Assembly: GCA_018433765.1 (NCBI GenBank)
Contig: JAHDQO010000005.1
Location: 1 to 64,000 of the forward strand
DNA from: Tissierellales bacterium
GTDB lineage: Bacteria > Bacillota > Clostridia > Tissierellales > Sedimentibacteraceae
Direction of reading: 5' to 3'
Length of the DNA: 64,000 bases
In this document: positions 17,347 through 25,772 of the stretch, piece after piece
Layout: every line of letters begins with the position of its first letter
Numbering within the stretch: the stretch's first letter is position 1
Position numbers and translations under genes: made by a program
Notes under the pieces: model-generated
Told to the model about the DNA's origin: nothing
The model's database searches: none
What the model saw: only the letters and a program-made list of their open reading frames with translations

Positions 17347-18351
17347 ATGAGTGATAGTATAATTTCAGTTAAAGATTTAAAAACATATTTTTACCTTTCC
17401 ACCGGTATAGTAAAAGCAGTGGATGGTGTAAGTTTTACTTTAAGTAAGGGAGAAACTATGGGTATAGTTGGAGAATCTGGATCTGGAAAAAGTGTTACTG
17501 CTTCTTCAATTATGCGACTTATACAAAAACCTATAGGTAAAATTGTAAATGGAGAAATTATATTTGAAGGTAAAGATATATTAAAAATGAAAAATAAAGA
17601 GCTTCTTGACTTAAGAGGTAAAGATATATCAATGATTTTTCAAGATCCTATGACATCACTAGATCCTGTTTACAAGATAGGACAGCAGATAATAGAGGTT
17701 ATAAAAGTACATCAAAATGTATCGAAAGAAAAAGCAAAAAAGATAGCTATAGAAGCACTAGAGATGGTTGGTATACCTGAAGCAGAAAGTAGAATGAATG
17801 CTTATCCACATGAATTTTCAGGTGGTATGAGGCAAAGAGTTATGATTGCAATGGCTATAGTATGCAATCCTAAACTAATAATAGCTGATGAACCAACTAC
17901 TGCATTAGATGTTACTGTACAAGCACAGGTGCTTGATTTATTAAAAGACCTACAAAAGAAAATGGGAACATCTATTTTAATAATTACACATAATCTAGGT
18001 GTTATTTGGGACATGTGCGATACTGTAATGGTAATGTATGCGGGTAAAACTGTAGAATATGCTAAAACTGCTACATTATACGAGCAACCTCTACATCCAT
18101 ATACATGGGGACTTCTTGATTCTATGCCAAAATTAAGTCAAGATACAGAAAAACCTTTAAAAGCTATTAAGGGTACACCACCAGATTTAAAACTAACTGG
18201 AAATGCATGCAATTTTCATAATAGATGTCCGTATGCTCAAGAAATTTGTAAGAATAAAGCTCCTGAGCTTATAGAGATTGAAGAAGGACATTTTGCAGCT
18301 TGTCATTTTCAAACTAAAGATAAGAAACTAAAAAGGAAGGAGGAAGTTTAA
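17347..18351 (+). CDS. Peptide ABC transporter ATP-binding protein, OppD/DppD type, system I
   Basis: A 334-residue ATPase with Walker A GESGSGKS, Q-loop QDPMTSLDPVYKIG, signature FSGGMRQRVMIAMAI and Walker B LIIADEPTTALD. The C-terminal oligopeptide-transporter domain carries Cys residues in NACNFHNRCPYAQEIC...ACHF. In this family that Cys set can bind an Fe-S cluster in some members; here four Cys are present. AGGGAGG precedes the ATG and the gene overlaps its partner ATPase by one base. Confidence 0.94.
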   Translation: MSDSIISVKDLKTYFYLSTGIVKAVDGVSFTLSKGETMGIVGESGSGKSVTASSIMRLIQKPIGKIVNGEIIFEGKDILKMKNKELLDLRGKDISMIFQDPMTSLDPVYKIGQQIIEVIKVHQNVSKEKAKKIAIEALEMVGIPEAESRMNAYPHEFSGGMRQRVMIAMAIVCNPKLIIADEPTTALDVTVQAQVLDLLKDLQKKMGTSILIITHNLGVIWDMCDTVMVMYAGKTVEYAKTATLYEQPLHPYTWGLLDSMPKLSQDTEKPLKAIKGTPPDLKLTGNACNFHNRCPYAQEICKNKAPELIEIEEGHFAACHFQTKDKKLKRKEEV

Positions 18352-19319
18352 TGGAAAAATCTGTACTTAAAGTAAATAATCTTTCTAAAATATTTAAAGT
18401 TAAAAGTAATAAACTCTTTGACAAGCCTAAAATGCTTAAAGCTGTTAATGATGTTTCTTTTGAAGTTTTAGAAGGTGAGACTTTAGGAGTAATAGGAGAA
18501 TCAGGATGTGGTAAATCTACATTAGGAAGATGTATAATCCAATTGTTACAAACATCATCTGGTGAAGTTTTGTATAATGATGCTAAAATAAATGACTTAA
18601 ATTCATCCGAACTAAAAAAAATTAGAAAAGATATTCAGATAATTTTTCAAGACCCTTATTCTTCCTTAGATCCTAGAAAAACTGTTGGTGCCATTATAGA
18701 AGAACCTATGATTATACACAATATAGGAAAACATGAAGATAGAAAAAATAAAGTAATAGAACTTTTAAAAGAAGTAGGTTTAGATACATTTCATGTAAAT
18801 AGATATCCACATGAATTTAGTGGAGGACAGCGTCAAAGAATAAATGTAGCTAGAGCTTTAGCTCTTAATCCTAAAGTTATAGTATGTGACGAACCCGTAT
18901 CTGCTCTAGACGTTTCTGTTCAAGCACAGGTATTAAATTTATTAAAAGATTTACAAAAGAAATTTAACTTAACTTATGTTTTTATTTCACATGATTTAAG
19001 TGTAGTTAAATATATAAGTGATAGAATAGCAATAATGTACCTGGGCAAAATTGTAGAAATTGGAGATGCAAAGAATATTTATAAAGAGCCAAAGCATCCA
19101 TATACTAAAGCACTATTTTCTGCTATTCCCCCGGAAAGTCCATTTGAGAACAAGCAGAAACTAGTTTTAGAAGGAGATGTTCCAAGTCCTTTAAATTTAC
19201 CAAGTGGTTGTCCTTTATCTACAAGGTGTCCTAATTATATGGAAAAATGTTCAAAAACTGTTCCAGAATTGAAAGATATAGGTGATAATCATCAAGTTGC
19301 ATGTTTCCTATATAAATAA
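18351..19319 (+). CDS. Peptide ABC transporter ATP-binding protein, OppF/DppF type, system I
   Basis: A 322-residue partner ATPase. Walker A is GESGCGKST, the Q-loop FQDPYSSLDPRKTVG, the signature FSGGQRQRINVARAL and Walker B VIVCDEPVSALDVS. The C-terminus has the oligopeptide-type Cys motif (CPLSTRCPNYMEKC ... ACF). It completes a five-component transporter with an internal peptidase gene. Unlike systems II and III, no small membrane protein gene follows. Confidence 0.94.
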   Translation: MEKSVLKVNNLSKIFKVKSNKLFDKPKMLKAVNDVSFEVLEGETLGVIGESGCGKSTLGRCIIQLLQTSSGEVLYNDAKINDLNSSELKKIRKDIQIIFQDPYSSLDPRKTVGAIIEEPMIIHNIGKHEDRKNKVIELLKEVGLDTFHVNRYPHEFSGGQRQRINVARALALNPKVIVCDEPVSALDVSVQAQVLNLLKDLQKKFNLTYVFISHDLSVVKYISDRIAIMYLGKIVEIGDAKNIYKEPKHPYTKALFSAIPPESPFENKQKLVLEGDVPSPLNLPSGCPLSTRCPNYMEKCSKTVPELKDIGDNHQVACFLYK

Positions 19320-19677
19320 GTGTTAATTAGTTAAAAAGTTGGAAGACATTCTAGATAATAATTGAAGTAAAAAGTTATAAAAACTTTATTTGCGAAAATT
19401 AATTGATTTAAAGTAACAAAATATAAAATTAATTTTTTAGCTTTCATTTGGGTGTGTAAGTTTGGGACTATTAAGGCCTAGTCATTGGAGGGAATTATGT
19501 AAAGCTAAGAAAACGAGAAACGAAAAACTAGAAATTAGAAACATGGATAGTTTTTATAAATATAAAAACTTTTAATAATAATTAAAATAATTTTTTAAAT
19601 GAAAATTTATACCATGTTACTCGTTGTTCGTTATTACTTTTTCGTTTATCTTATATGTAAAGATTGGAGTGATTTAA
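19320..19677. other. Intergenic region with mosaic repeats between system I and the second M20 gene
   Basis: The first 180 bases show nothing recognisable. From about 19505 there is an AAAACGAGAAACG-type module, a hairpin module (19545-19573) with ATGGATAG before it, the AAAATTTATACCATG end of another repeat module (about 19602-19616), and TTACTCGTTGTTCG. The ribosome site GGAGTG lies before 19678. Confidence 0.6.
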
Positions 19678-20943
19678 ATGAGCGAAAGTATTAAAGAAGA
19701 ATTATGGCAAATTATAGATGATAGAAAAGATGAGCTTGTTAATTTAGTGTCAAATTTAATTAAAATACCTAGTGAAAATCCAACTAGCAATGTTGAAGAA
19801 ATCACTGAGTTTATATCAGAATATTTAGAACAAAATAAAATTGAATATGAAATTATAAGATCAGAACCTAAATATCCGAATATTGTTGCGAAGTTAGGTA
19901 ATGATGAAGGTAAAACTATTGTTCTTAATGGTCATGCAGATGTTGTTCCAGCAGGGGATAGAAACAAATGGGATTTCGACCCTTTCTCTGGTGAAATTAC
20001 TGATACACAAATATTAGGAAGAGGAACTTCTGATATGAAAGCTGGTCTTGCAGGAATAATATTTGCTACAAAAATTTTAGCTGAGAAGAAAGCTAAATTG
20101 AAAGGAAAAATAATTTTACATGTGGTACCAGACGAAGAGACAGGTGGAGACAAAGGTTCAAAATGGCTGATAGAGAATGGATATGCACGTAATGCAGATG
20201 CATGTTTGGTTGCAGAACCTACTTCATATAGCAATTGTGAAGTTGGTCAAAAAGGTTCGTTATGGATTAAAATTAAATCTTATGGTAAATCTGCACATGG
20301 AAGTATTGGTAATTATGTCGGAGAAAATGCAATTACTAAAATAATAAAAATACTAGATAAAGTAGAAGACCTTACTCAACTAAAAGGTAAATATAAAGAA
20401 AGTCAGCTTAAAGTATTAGAAGATTCAAAAATGATAGCTAAAGGTGCTTTAAAAGCTGAAGGAGTTGAAAATGTAATAGATCATGTTGCTGTAAATGTAG
20501 GTACAATTAATGGTGGTATAAAAACTAATATGGTTGCAGACTATTGTGAGGCAGCAATAGATGTAAGAATGCCAATAGGAGTTAAAGCAGCGGATATAGA
20601 AAGAGAGTTTAATAAAATTGTCGATGGATTAAATTTACAAGGTATAGATTATGAATTCAATTGGAATTCAGAAGCAAATTATACTGATGCAAATGAACCA
20701 TTAGTTAAATCTGCTGTAAATAATGCAGAAAAAATCTGGAATAAAAAAGTAGTACCAGCATATCAATGGGCATCTAGTGATGCAAGATACTATAGATATA
20801 ATAATATACCAACAATACAATACGGTCCAGCAAATACAGAAGGTATTCATTCCTACAATGAAACAGTTGATATAGAAGACGTTATAAACTCAACTAAAGT
20901 TTATTTAGGAATTTTAACAGATTTACTAGAAATAGAAATTTAG
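19678..20943 (+). CDS. M20 family peptidase, ArgE/DapE/carboxypeptidase branch
   Basis: A 421-residue cytosolic zinc peptidase of the ArgE/DapE branch. It shows VLNGHADVVPAGD (first metal His and catalytic Asp), GRGTSDMKAG (bridging Asp), PDEETGGDKGS (catalytic Glu pair) and a lid domain starting at KIKSYGKSAHG. A C-terminal His (EGIHSYNE) completes the centre. The substrate is unknown; the context suggests trimming imported peptides or N-acylated amino acids. It differs clearly from the M20D-like enzyme at 16147. It is flanked on both sides by composite repeats, so it may be transcribed on its own. Confidence 0.92.
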   Translation: MSESIKEELWQIIDDRKDELVNLVSNLIKIPSENPTSNVEEITEFISEYLEQNKIEYEIIRSEPKYPNIVAKLGNDEGKTIVLNGHADVVPAGDRNKWDFDPFSGEITDTQILGRGTSDMKAGLAGIIFATKILAEKKAKLKGKIILHVVPDEETGGDKGSKWLIENGYARNADACLVAEPTSYSNCEVGQKGSLWIKIKSYGKSAHGSIGNYVGENAITKIIKILDKVEDLTQLKGKYKESQLKVLEDSKMIAKGALKAEGVENVIDHVAVNVGTINGGIKTNMVADYCEAAIDVRMPIGVKAADIEREFNKIVDGLNLQGIDYEFNWNSEANYTDANEPLVKSAVNNAEKIWNKKVVPAYQWASSDARYYRYNNIPTIQYGPANTEGIHSYNETVDIEDVINSTKVYLGILTDLLEIEI

Positions 20944-21267
20944 TAAGATAAAAGATAATAGTTATGGAAGCTTTACTAGCGTAAAGGACGCGTCATCCTG
21001 AGCTAAACGGAGTGAAGTCGAAGGATCTTGTATAAAATTAGAAGTTAGTAAGTTTGAAAGTAGAAAGTTGGTAAGGTGGAAGATTTTAAAGATAAGAGTT
21101 AAAAGTGTAAAGTTTAAGAAATTTTACTAACATAAAAACAATAATTAATAAAAAATTTACGAATTAATATGAGTAAATTAACTAAAACTTTTATCTTTTA
21201 TCTTTTAGTTTTTAACTTAAATTATACACTATTAACTATCAATTGTTTTTTGATTGGGGTGGATAAA
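20944..21267. repeat. Composite intergenic repeat between M20 peptidase and amidohydrolase 2
   Basis: Holds the hairpin GCTTTAC-TAGC-GTAAAG (20970-20986), a CATCCTGAGC...GAAGGATC unit (20992-21028), reiterated AGAAAGT/TAAAAGT sequence, the module AATTTAC...GTAAATT (about 21154-21179), and TATCTTTTATCTTTTAG and AACTATCAATTG tracts. An open frame runs from 21169 through this repeat into the next gene but is not thought to be translated. Confidence 0.65.
20992..21028. repeat. CATCCTGAGC...GAAGGATC intergenic repeat unit
   Basis: Reads GTCATCCTGAGC, then an extra segment with GGAGTGAAGTC, then GAAGGATCT. Units with these ends are, as I recall, scattered in intergenic regions of many unrelated bacteria; their function is not known to me. 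Confidence 0.5.
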
Positions 21268-22410
21268 ATGTCTATATTAATAAAAAATGGTCGAATATTT
21301 GATGTTCATAAGGGATTTTTTACTCAAAATGATATTCTAATTTCGGGTTCAAAAATAAAAAAAATAGATAAATGTATAAGCTATGGAAAAGTAGATAAAA
21401 TAATTAATGCTGATAATAAAAACATATTCCCTGGGTTTATAGATGCACACACTCATATAGGTATGTGGACTTACACTAATAATGGAAATGATGCAAATGA
21501 GTGTGTGGCACCTGTTACCCCCCTGATGAGAGCTATAGATGGTGCTAATCCTAAAGATAAATGTTTTAAAGAAATACTTGCTTCTGGATTCACCACAGCT
21601 ATGATAACTCCGGGAAGTGGCAATGTTATTGGGGGACAAGCTGCTATAATAAAAACATTTGGCAGTTCTATTCAAGAAATGATTGAAAAGCCTTATGCTG
21701 CATTGAAAATTGCTTTAGGAGAAAACCCTAAGAATGTATATGGCTCTATAGGAAAATCTCCTTCAAGCAGAATGTCTACTTCAGCAATACTAGAAGAAGA
21801 GTTTACAAAAGCGATACTATATAAAGAAAAAAAGGAAAAAGGAAATGTTGATGAAAGTTTTTATTGGGAAACTTATATGCCGGTTATTAACAAGGAAATC
21901 CCTTTAAAAATTCATGCACATAGAGCAGATGATATTTTATCAGCTGTGAGAATAGCTGAAAATTTTGGTTTTAAGTATACTTTAGATCATTTTACAGAAG
22001 GTTACTTAATAGATGAAGAATTAATCAACAAAGATGTTCCCTTATTAATTGGACCTCCTATGCTGTTTAAATCAAAACAAGAAGTCAAGAATTCTTCTAT
22101 AAATTCTGCTAAAATACTATCAGATAGAGGATATAATGTTTCAGTAATATCTGATCATCCTTTTGCTAATGCCAGCTATCTTTCTGCATTTGTAGGACTA
22201 ATGGTTAAAGAAGGACTTGATTATATAAAAGCCATACGCATGTTGACTATTAATCCAGCTAAAGCGTTGGGTATAGATGATCTAGTAGGAAGTATAGAAG
22301 AAGAAAAAGATGCAGATATAGTAATATTTGATGGAGATCCACTTGAAATAAGAACAAATGTAATAACTACAATAGTAAAAGGTAAAATAGCATACAATAA
22401 CTACAGTTGA
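21268..22410 (+). CDS. Amidohydrolase family protein, paralog 2
   Basis: A 380-residue paralog of the 8374 product. All metal ligands are retained: DAHTHIGMW, KIHAHRADD, LDHFTEGY and the Asp in ISDHPF. The tail GSIEEEKDADIVIFDGDPL is also preserved. It is expected to be an active binuclear amidohydrolase on a related but different substrate, since pocket positions differ (TDSS in paralog 1, SDHP here). The frame extends upstream to 21169 through repeat DNA; ATG 21268 has GGGGTGG before it and aligns with the paralogs' starts. The stop codon falls in a TTGATA-type repeat, as in paralog 1. Confidence 0.9.
   Translation: MSILIKNGRIFDVHKGFFTQNDILISGSKIKKIDKCISYGKVDKIINADNKNIFPGFIDAHTHIGMWTYTNNGNDANECVAPVTPLMRAIDGANPKDKCFKEILASGFTTAMITPGSGNVIGGQAAIIKTFGSSIQEMIEKPYAALKIALGENPKNVYGSIGKSPSSRMSTSAILEEEFTKAILYKEKKEKGNVDESFYWETYMPVINKEIPLKIHAHRADDILSAVRIAENFGFKYTLDHFTEGYLIDEELINKDVPLLIGPPMLFKSKQEVKNSSINSAKILSDRGYNVSVISDHPFANASYLSAFVGLMVKEGLDYIKAIRMLTINPAKALGIDDLVGSIEEEKDADIVIFDGDPLEIRTNVITTIVKGKIAYNNYS
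22378..22396 (+). repeat. 19-bp direct repeat flanking composite repeat, copy 1
   Basis: AAAGGTAAAATAGCATACA, part of the last codons of amidohydrolase 2. An identical copy is at 22590-22608. Confidence 0.85.
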
Positions 22411-22492
22411 AAGTTGATAATTGATAGTTGATAGCTAATGGTGACTTTACTGACGTAAAGTTTATGAAATGAGAAATGAGAATGGAGGATTA

Positions 22493-22560
22493 ATGGTAGT
22501 TTTGCATATGCAAAACAATCTATTAATAAAAAAATTTTCTGAAAAGAAAATTTATACCAT
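22493..22560. repeat. 68-bp two-hairpin repeat unit (plus orientation)
   Basis: Ends ATGGTA and TACCAT are complementary. Inside lie the perfect palindrome GTTTTGCATATGCAAAAC and a second AAATTTTC/GAAAATTT hairpin. A close copy lies inverted at 29615-29682. Confidence 0.75.
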
Positions 22561-22589
22561 TAATTATCAATTATACACTATCAATTATC

Positions 22590-22608
22590 AAAGGTAAAAT
22601 AGCATACA
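22590..22608 (+). repeat. 19-bp direct repeat flanking composite repeat, copy 2
   Basis: Identical to 22378-22396, 212 bases away. This copy is outside the gene and is followed by GTTAAATAAATTC. Confidence 0.85.
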
Positions 22609-22852
22609 GTTAAATAAATTCAAAATTAAAAATTAAAAATTAAAAATTAAAAATTAAGTATGAACGAGTGATGAGAAGCTAGTAACGAGAAACATGGATA
22701 ATTTTTATAGATAAAAATTTAAACAATGTTATTCGTTACTAATTATTTATTACTAATTTATCAATAAGATTTACGAAGTATGAGTAAATCATCAATGTTA
22801 CTCGTTTCTAGTTATTCATTACTCGTTTTTAATTTATTATGGAGTGATAAAA

Positions 22853-23998
22853 ATGCTAATTTTAAAAAACGGAAAGATATTCACTTTAGATAATGGAAAA
22901 ATATTATATAGTGATATATTAATAAAGAATGGAAAAATACAGGCTATTGATTCTAATATATCTGTAACAGGTGCAAAGATTATAGATCTTCATAAAAGTA
23001 TTGTTATGCCGGGCTTTATAGATAGCAGTACTTCTTTAGGTCTTATAGAATCAGGTGTTAGAACAGAAGGAAATGATGCAGATGAAAAATATAGTAATAC
23101 AATAGCTAATATGAGAACAATAGATGGTGTTTATTATAAAGATGAATATTTTAAACATGCAGCTGCTTCAGGTGTAACAACTGTAGTAGTAAATTCAGGG
23201 AAATTAAATGTTTTAGGAAGTCAGAGCTGTGCTCTAAAAACAGTTTCAAAAACTTATAAAAAAGCAGTAATTTCATCATATATAGATTTAAACTGTACTA
23301 TTGCTGATTATCCTAAAAAGTGGAATCAAAACAGACAAGAAACGCCTTTATCAAGAATGGGTATTATAAATGTTATTAGAGAAAATTTATATAATGCAAG
23401 ATTGTATTTAGCAAAGAAAGAAAATGACAAAATTTGTTTAGACAATTACAACAGTATATATGAAAGTTTAATACCTGTTTTAAAGAACGAAGTACCATTA
23501 AAGATAACAGCTAATAGGATACAAGACATTCTAAAAGCTATAGAAATAAAAGATGAATTTAATATAAATATTATATTAAACTATGCTTCTGAAAGTTATG
23601 AAGCAGTTGAAGAAATTACTAGGAGAAACATACCTGTAATATTAAGTTCATGTTTAGATGACGATTCAAGTATAGAACTTCAAAATAGAAGATTAGATAC
23701 AGCAAAATTTTTATCAGAGAGAGGTATATTAACAAGCATATCAACAAATCATCCGGATGTAGTTGTAAATTTACTGTTGTTATCAGTTTGTCTATGTGTT
23801 AAGAATGGTATGTCCTATGAGGAAGCCTTAAAATCAATAACAATAAATCCTGCCAAAACATTTGGATTAGACAATAAAATTGGAAGTTTAAAAGTTGGAA
23901 AAGATGCAGATATAGTTGTTTTTAATGGTGATCCATTGAAAAGTATGACAAAAATTAATATGACTATTATTAATGGAAATGTTGTTTATGAGAGATAA
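22853..23998 (+). CDS. Amidohydrolase-like protein, paralog 3, lacking metal ligands (probable pseudoenzyme)
   Basis: A 381-residue protein alignable over its full length with the other two amidohydrolases, including the N-terminal ILKNGKIFTL strand, PLSRMGIINVIREN and the tail [19 protein letters not shown]. Yet every metal motif has changed: DAHxH has become DSSTS, HAHRADD is TANRIQD, DHxTEGH is NYASESY, and only an Asp in TNHPD remains near the last ligand. The frame is intact and codon use is normal, so it is a maintained protein and not a decaying gene. It may be a regulatory or structural partner of paralog 1 or 2, or may bind without hydrolysing (inference). ATG 22853 follows TGGAGTGA. 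Confidence 0.85.
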   Translation: MLILKNGKIFTLDNGKILYSDILIKNGKIQAIDSNISVTGAKIIDLHKSIVMPGFIDSSTSLGLIESGVRTEGNDADEKYSNTIANMRTIDGVYYKDEYFKHAAASGVTTVVVNSGKLNVLGSQSCALKTVSKTYKKAVISSYIDLNCTIADYPKKWNQNRQETPLSRMGIINVIRENLYNARLYLAKKENDKICLDNYNSIYESLIPVLKNEVPLKITANRIQDILKAIEIKDEFNINIILNYASESYEAVEEITRRNIPVILSSCLDDDSSIELQNRRLDTAKFLSERGILTSISTNHPDVVVNLLLLSVCLCVKNGMSYEEALKSITINPAKTFGLDNKIGSLKVGKDADIVVFNGDPLKSMTKINMTIINGNVVYER

Positions 23999-24040
23999 AG
24001 ACATACAGCGATGACTAATAAGTCTACTATATGTCTTTAT
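23996..24040. terminator. Bidirectional terminator between amidohydrolase 3 and the PucR-type regulator
   Basis: Arms ATAAAGACATA (23996-24006) and TATGTCTTTAT (24030-24040) enclose GATGACTAATAAGTC. The regulator's last codons lie inside the structure, so the two convergent genes share it. Confidence 0.65.
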
Positions 24041-25661
24041 CATCGTTTTGTTCAATCATATTTATAATATGACCGAACTTTACACCTAGCTGTAATAATA
24101 ATCTTGTTTCAGATTTTTTAAGGGACATTCTTATTATTGATTCTATTTTATTTAATCTCTGATATAGTGTATTTCGATGTATAAATAGATTATCAGCGGT
24201 TAATTTGTAATTAAAATTATTGTCTATTAGAATTGTCAAAGTATTTAATAATATATCATTCTTTTTGTTATCATGTATTTCAATTTGTCGTATAGTATTA
24301 TTATAAAGTCTTTTAATAATAGGGTTATCTATTTGATTATATAATAAATGATAAATTAGTAAATCATTATAATTGAAGATATTTTTTGTATTATGAAATA
24401 TTTTTTTACCTATGGATATACTAAATACTGCATCTTCATAAGCATTCTTTAATTCATAAAGACTTGGATAAGCCCTGCTAAATCCAATATAGAATCTATA
24501 TTCTGGAAATTGCAGTTCTAATATATCAAGAATTTTTAGATATTTAGGCCATTCAACTTCATCAGGAGTGTCATCTTTTATCTGTATTGATATTATTTGC
24601 GTACTTTCAGTTAAAAATATGTTATTGTAAAAGTGTTTTTCAGATAAATTTTTAGCATACGTTATTATTTGATTAGCTATATTAGTATTAGTAATGTCCT
24701 TATTACTATCGAGGGGCTCAATCCTTAAAATCCATACGTATCTATTTAAATAATATTCAAAATCAAAATTTGCTGCTTCACGCTTTAATTCAGAAGAATC
24801 GGTTATAAAACCATATAATGTGCTTTGTAAAAACTCTTCAAAGGATTTGCGGCGAAATACTTTTGTTTTAGAGTAATGTACTATGCAAATTATATAATAA
24901 GGTAGTAATTCAGATGTATTAACTACACTAAGATGATTCCATAAAGGATGTATGTCTTCTATGCATAAATAACCTAAAATATTTGTTTCTGACTTTAAAG
25001 GAAAACAAAGAAATATTTTCTCATCTAAATATAAATTGACAGGGTCTAGTGAATAAGATGCAGTCTTATTCCATTTTGATAATACTTCAGACCATTGTAC
25101 TAATGGAATGTTACTGTTGATTTCAGTTTTGAAATATTTTCCCTGATATAATAAATTATAGTTAGAAGACAGCAGATAAATTTCTCTATGTAAAAAAATA
25201 CTAACTAAATCGGTTAGATTTTTTTCATTAAAATATGAGCTGTTCATTAAGCATATAATATTATTTTTTAATTGAGAAAATAAAAAATTTTGTACATCAA
25301 TACTTCTTTTATAAGATTTAAATACAGTATTCCATAAATCTGAAATATTATCAAAATCATCATAAGTAAAGAGCGGTAGATTGAAGTTTTTGCATATATT
25401 TACATTTATTTCAGTTATCCTTTGATTTGAAATAAAACAGCATCCAACTATCTTTTTATTAATAAGAGATCTAAGTATAGAACTAATATCATCTTGATTA
25501 ATAAAATTAGATAATATAAATACAAAAGCACCGCTTTCTACCCAATAAAAATTACCTGGAGTGACAACTATAGAAATTTTAGTAATTTCTTCCTTAGAGC
25601 TGCACAGTTTAGGTATTAATGAATTTGTTTTTGGTAATTTGGAAAAATCATATATGTTCAT
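24027..25661 (-). CDS. PucR family transcriptional regulator
   Basis: A 544-residue regulator. The N-terminal part (residues 1-130) resembles the PucR purine-catabolism sensor domain. A central GAF-like region follows, and the C-terminus carries the PucR helix-turn-helix: LTILIDNNFNYKLTADNLFIHRNTLYQRLNKIESI near residues 485-520. Family members usually activate neighbouring catabolic genes in response to the substrate. Here it is convergent with amidohydrolase 3 and divergent from aroM, so the amidohydrolase, peptidase and AroM genes are its likely targets (inference). The 110-base gap to aroM holds AT-rich palindromic sequence (TTAATTAAGTTAATTAA) suitable as an operator. Confidence 0.85.
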   Translation of the reverse strand: MNIYDFSKLPKTNSLIPKLCSSKEEITKISIVVTPGNFYWVESGAFVFILSNFINQDDISSILRSLINKKIVGCCFISNQRITEINVNICKNFNLPLFTYDDFDNISDLWNTVFKSYKRSIDVQNFLFSQLKNNIICLMNSSYFNEKNLTDLVSIFLHREIYLLSSNYNLLYQGKYFKTEINSNIPLVQWSEVLSKWNKTASYSLDPVNLYLDEKIFLCFPLKSETNILGYLCIEDIHPLWNHLSVVNTSELLPYYIICIVHYSKTKVFRRKSFEEFLQSTLYGFITDSSELKREAANFDFEYYLNRYVWILRIEPLDSNKDITNTNIANQIITYAKNLSEKHFYNNIFLTESTQIISIQIKDDTPDEVEWPKYLKILDILELQFPEYRFYIGFSRAYPSLYELKNAYEDAVFSISIGKKIFHNTKNIFNYNDLLIYHLLYNQIDNPIIKRLYNNTIRQIEIHDNKKNDILLNTLTILIDNNFNYKLTADNLFIHRNTLYQRLNKIESIIRMSLKKSETRLLLQLGVKFGHIINMIEQNDDKDI

Positions 25662-25772
25662 GTTAACACCTCAAAAAAATAACTTTTTTTAAGTATAAAC
25701 TTTTATTGTAAATGATGCAAGGCTTTACAAATAATTAATTAAGTTAATTAAATATTGAAAGTGAGGAAAATA

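Larger units (their letters stand above)
22411..22852. repeat. Composite intergenic repeat between amidohydrolases 2 and 3
   Basis: Contains TTGATAATTGATAGTTGATAG tracts, a hairpin ACTTTAC-TGAC-GTAAAGT (22444-22461), and a unit bounded by ATGGTA/TACCAT (22493-22560) with the palindrome GTTTTGCATATGCAAAAC and an AAATTTTCT/AGAAAATTT hairpin. Then come the 19-bp duplicated gene end (22590-22608), a 7-bp tandem AATTAAA array (22622-22658), another hairpin module (22694-22721) and GATTTAC...GTAAATC (22768-22790). No coding sequence is seen. Confidence 0.75.

Noticed and set aside
21169-21267. N-terminal extension of amidohydrolase 2
   Set aside because: The sequence is repeat-derived and hydrophobic by chance; ATG 21268 has GGGGTGG upstream and aligns with the paralogs.
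22622-22658. Short-period tandem array as a possible CRISPR
   Set aside because: The unit is only 7 bp (AATTAAA) without spacers; a simple-sequence slippage array.
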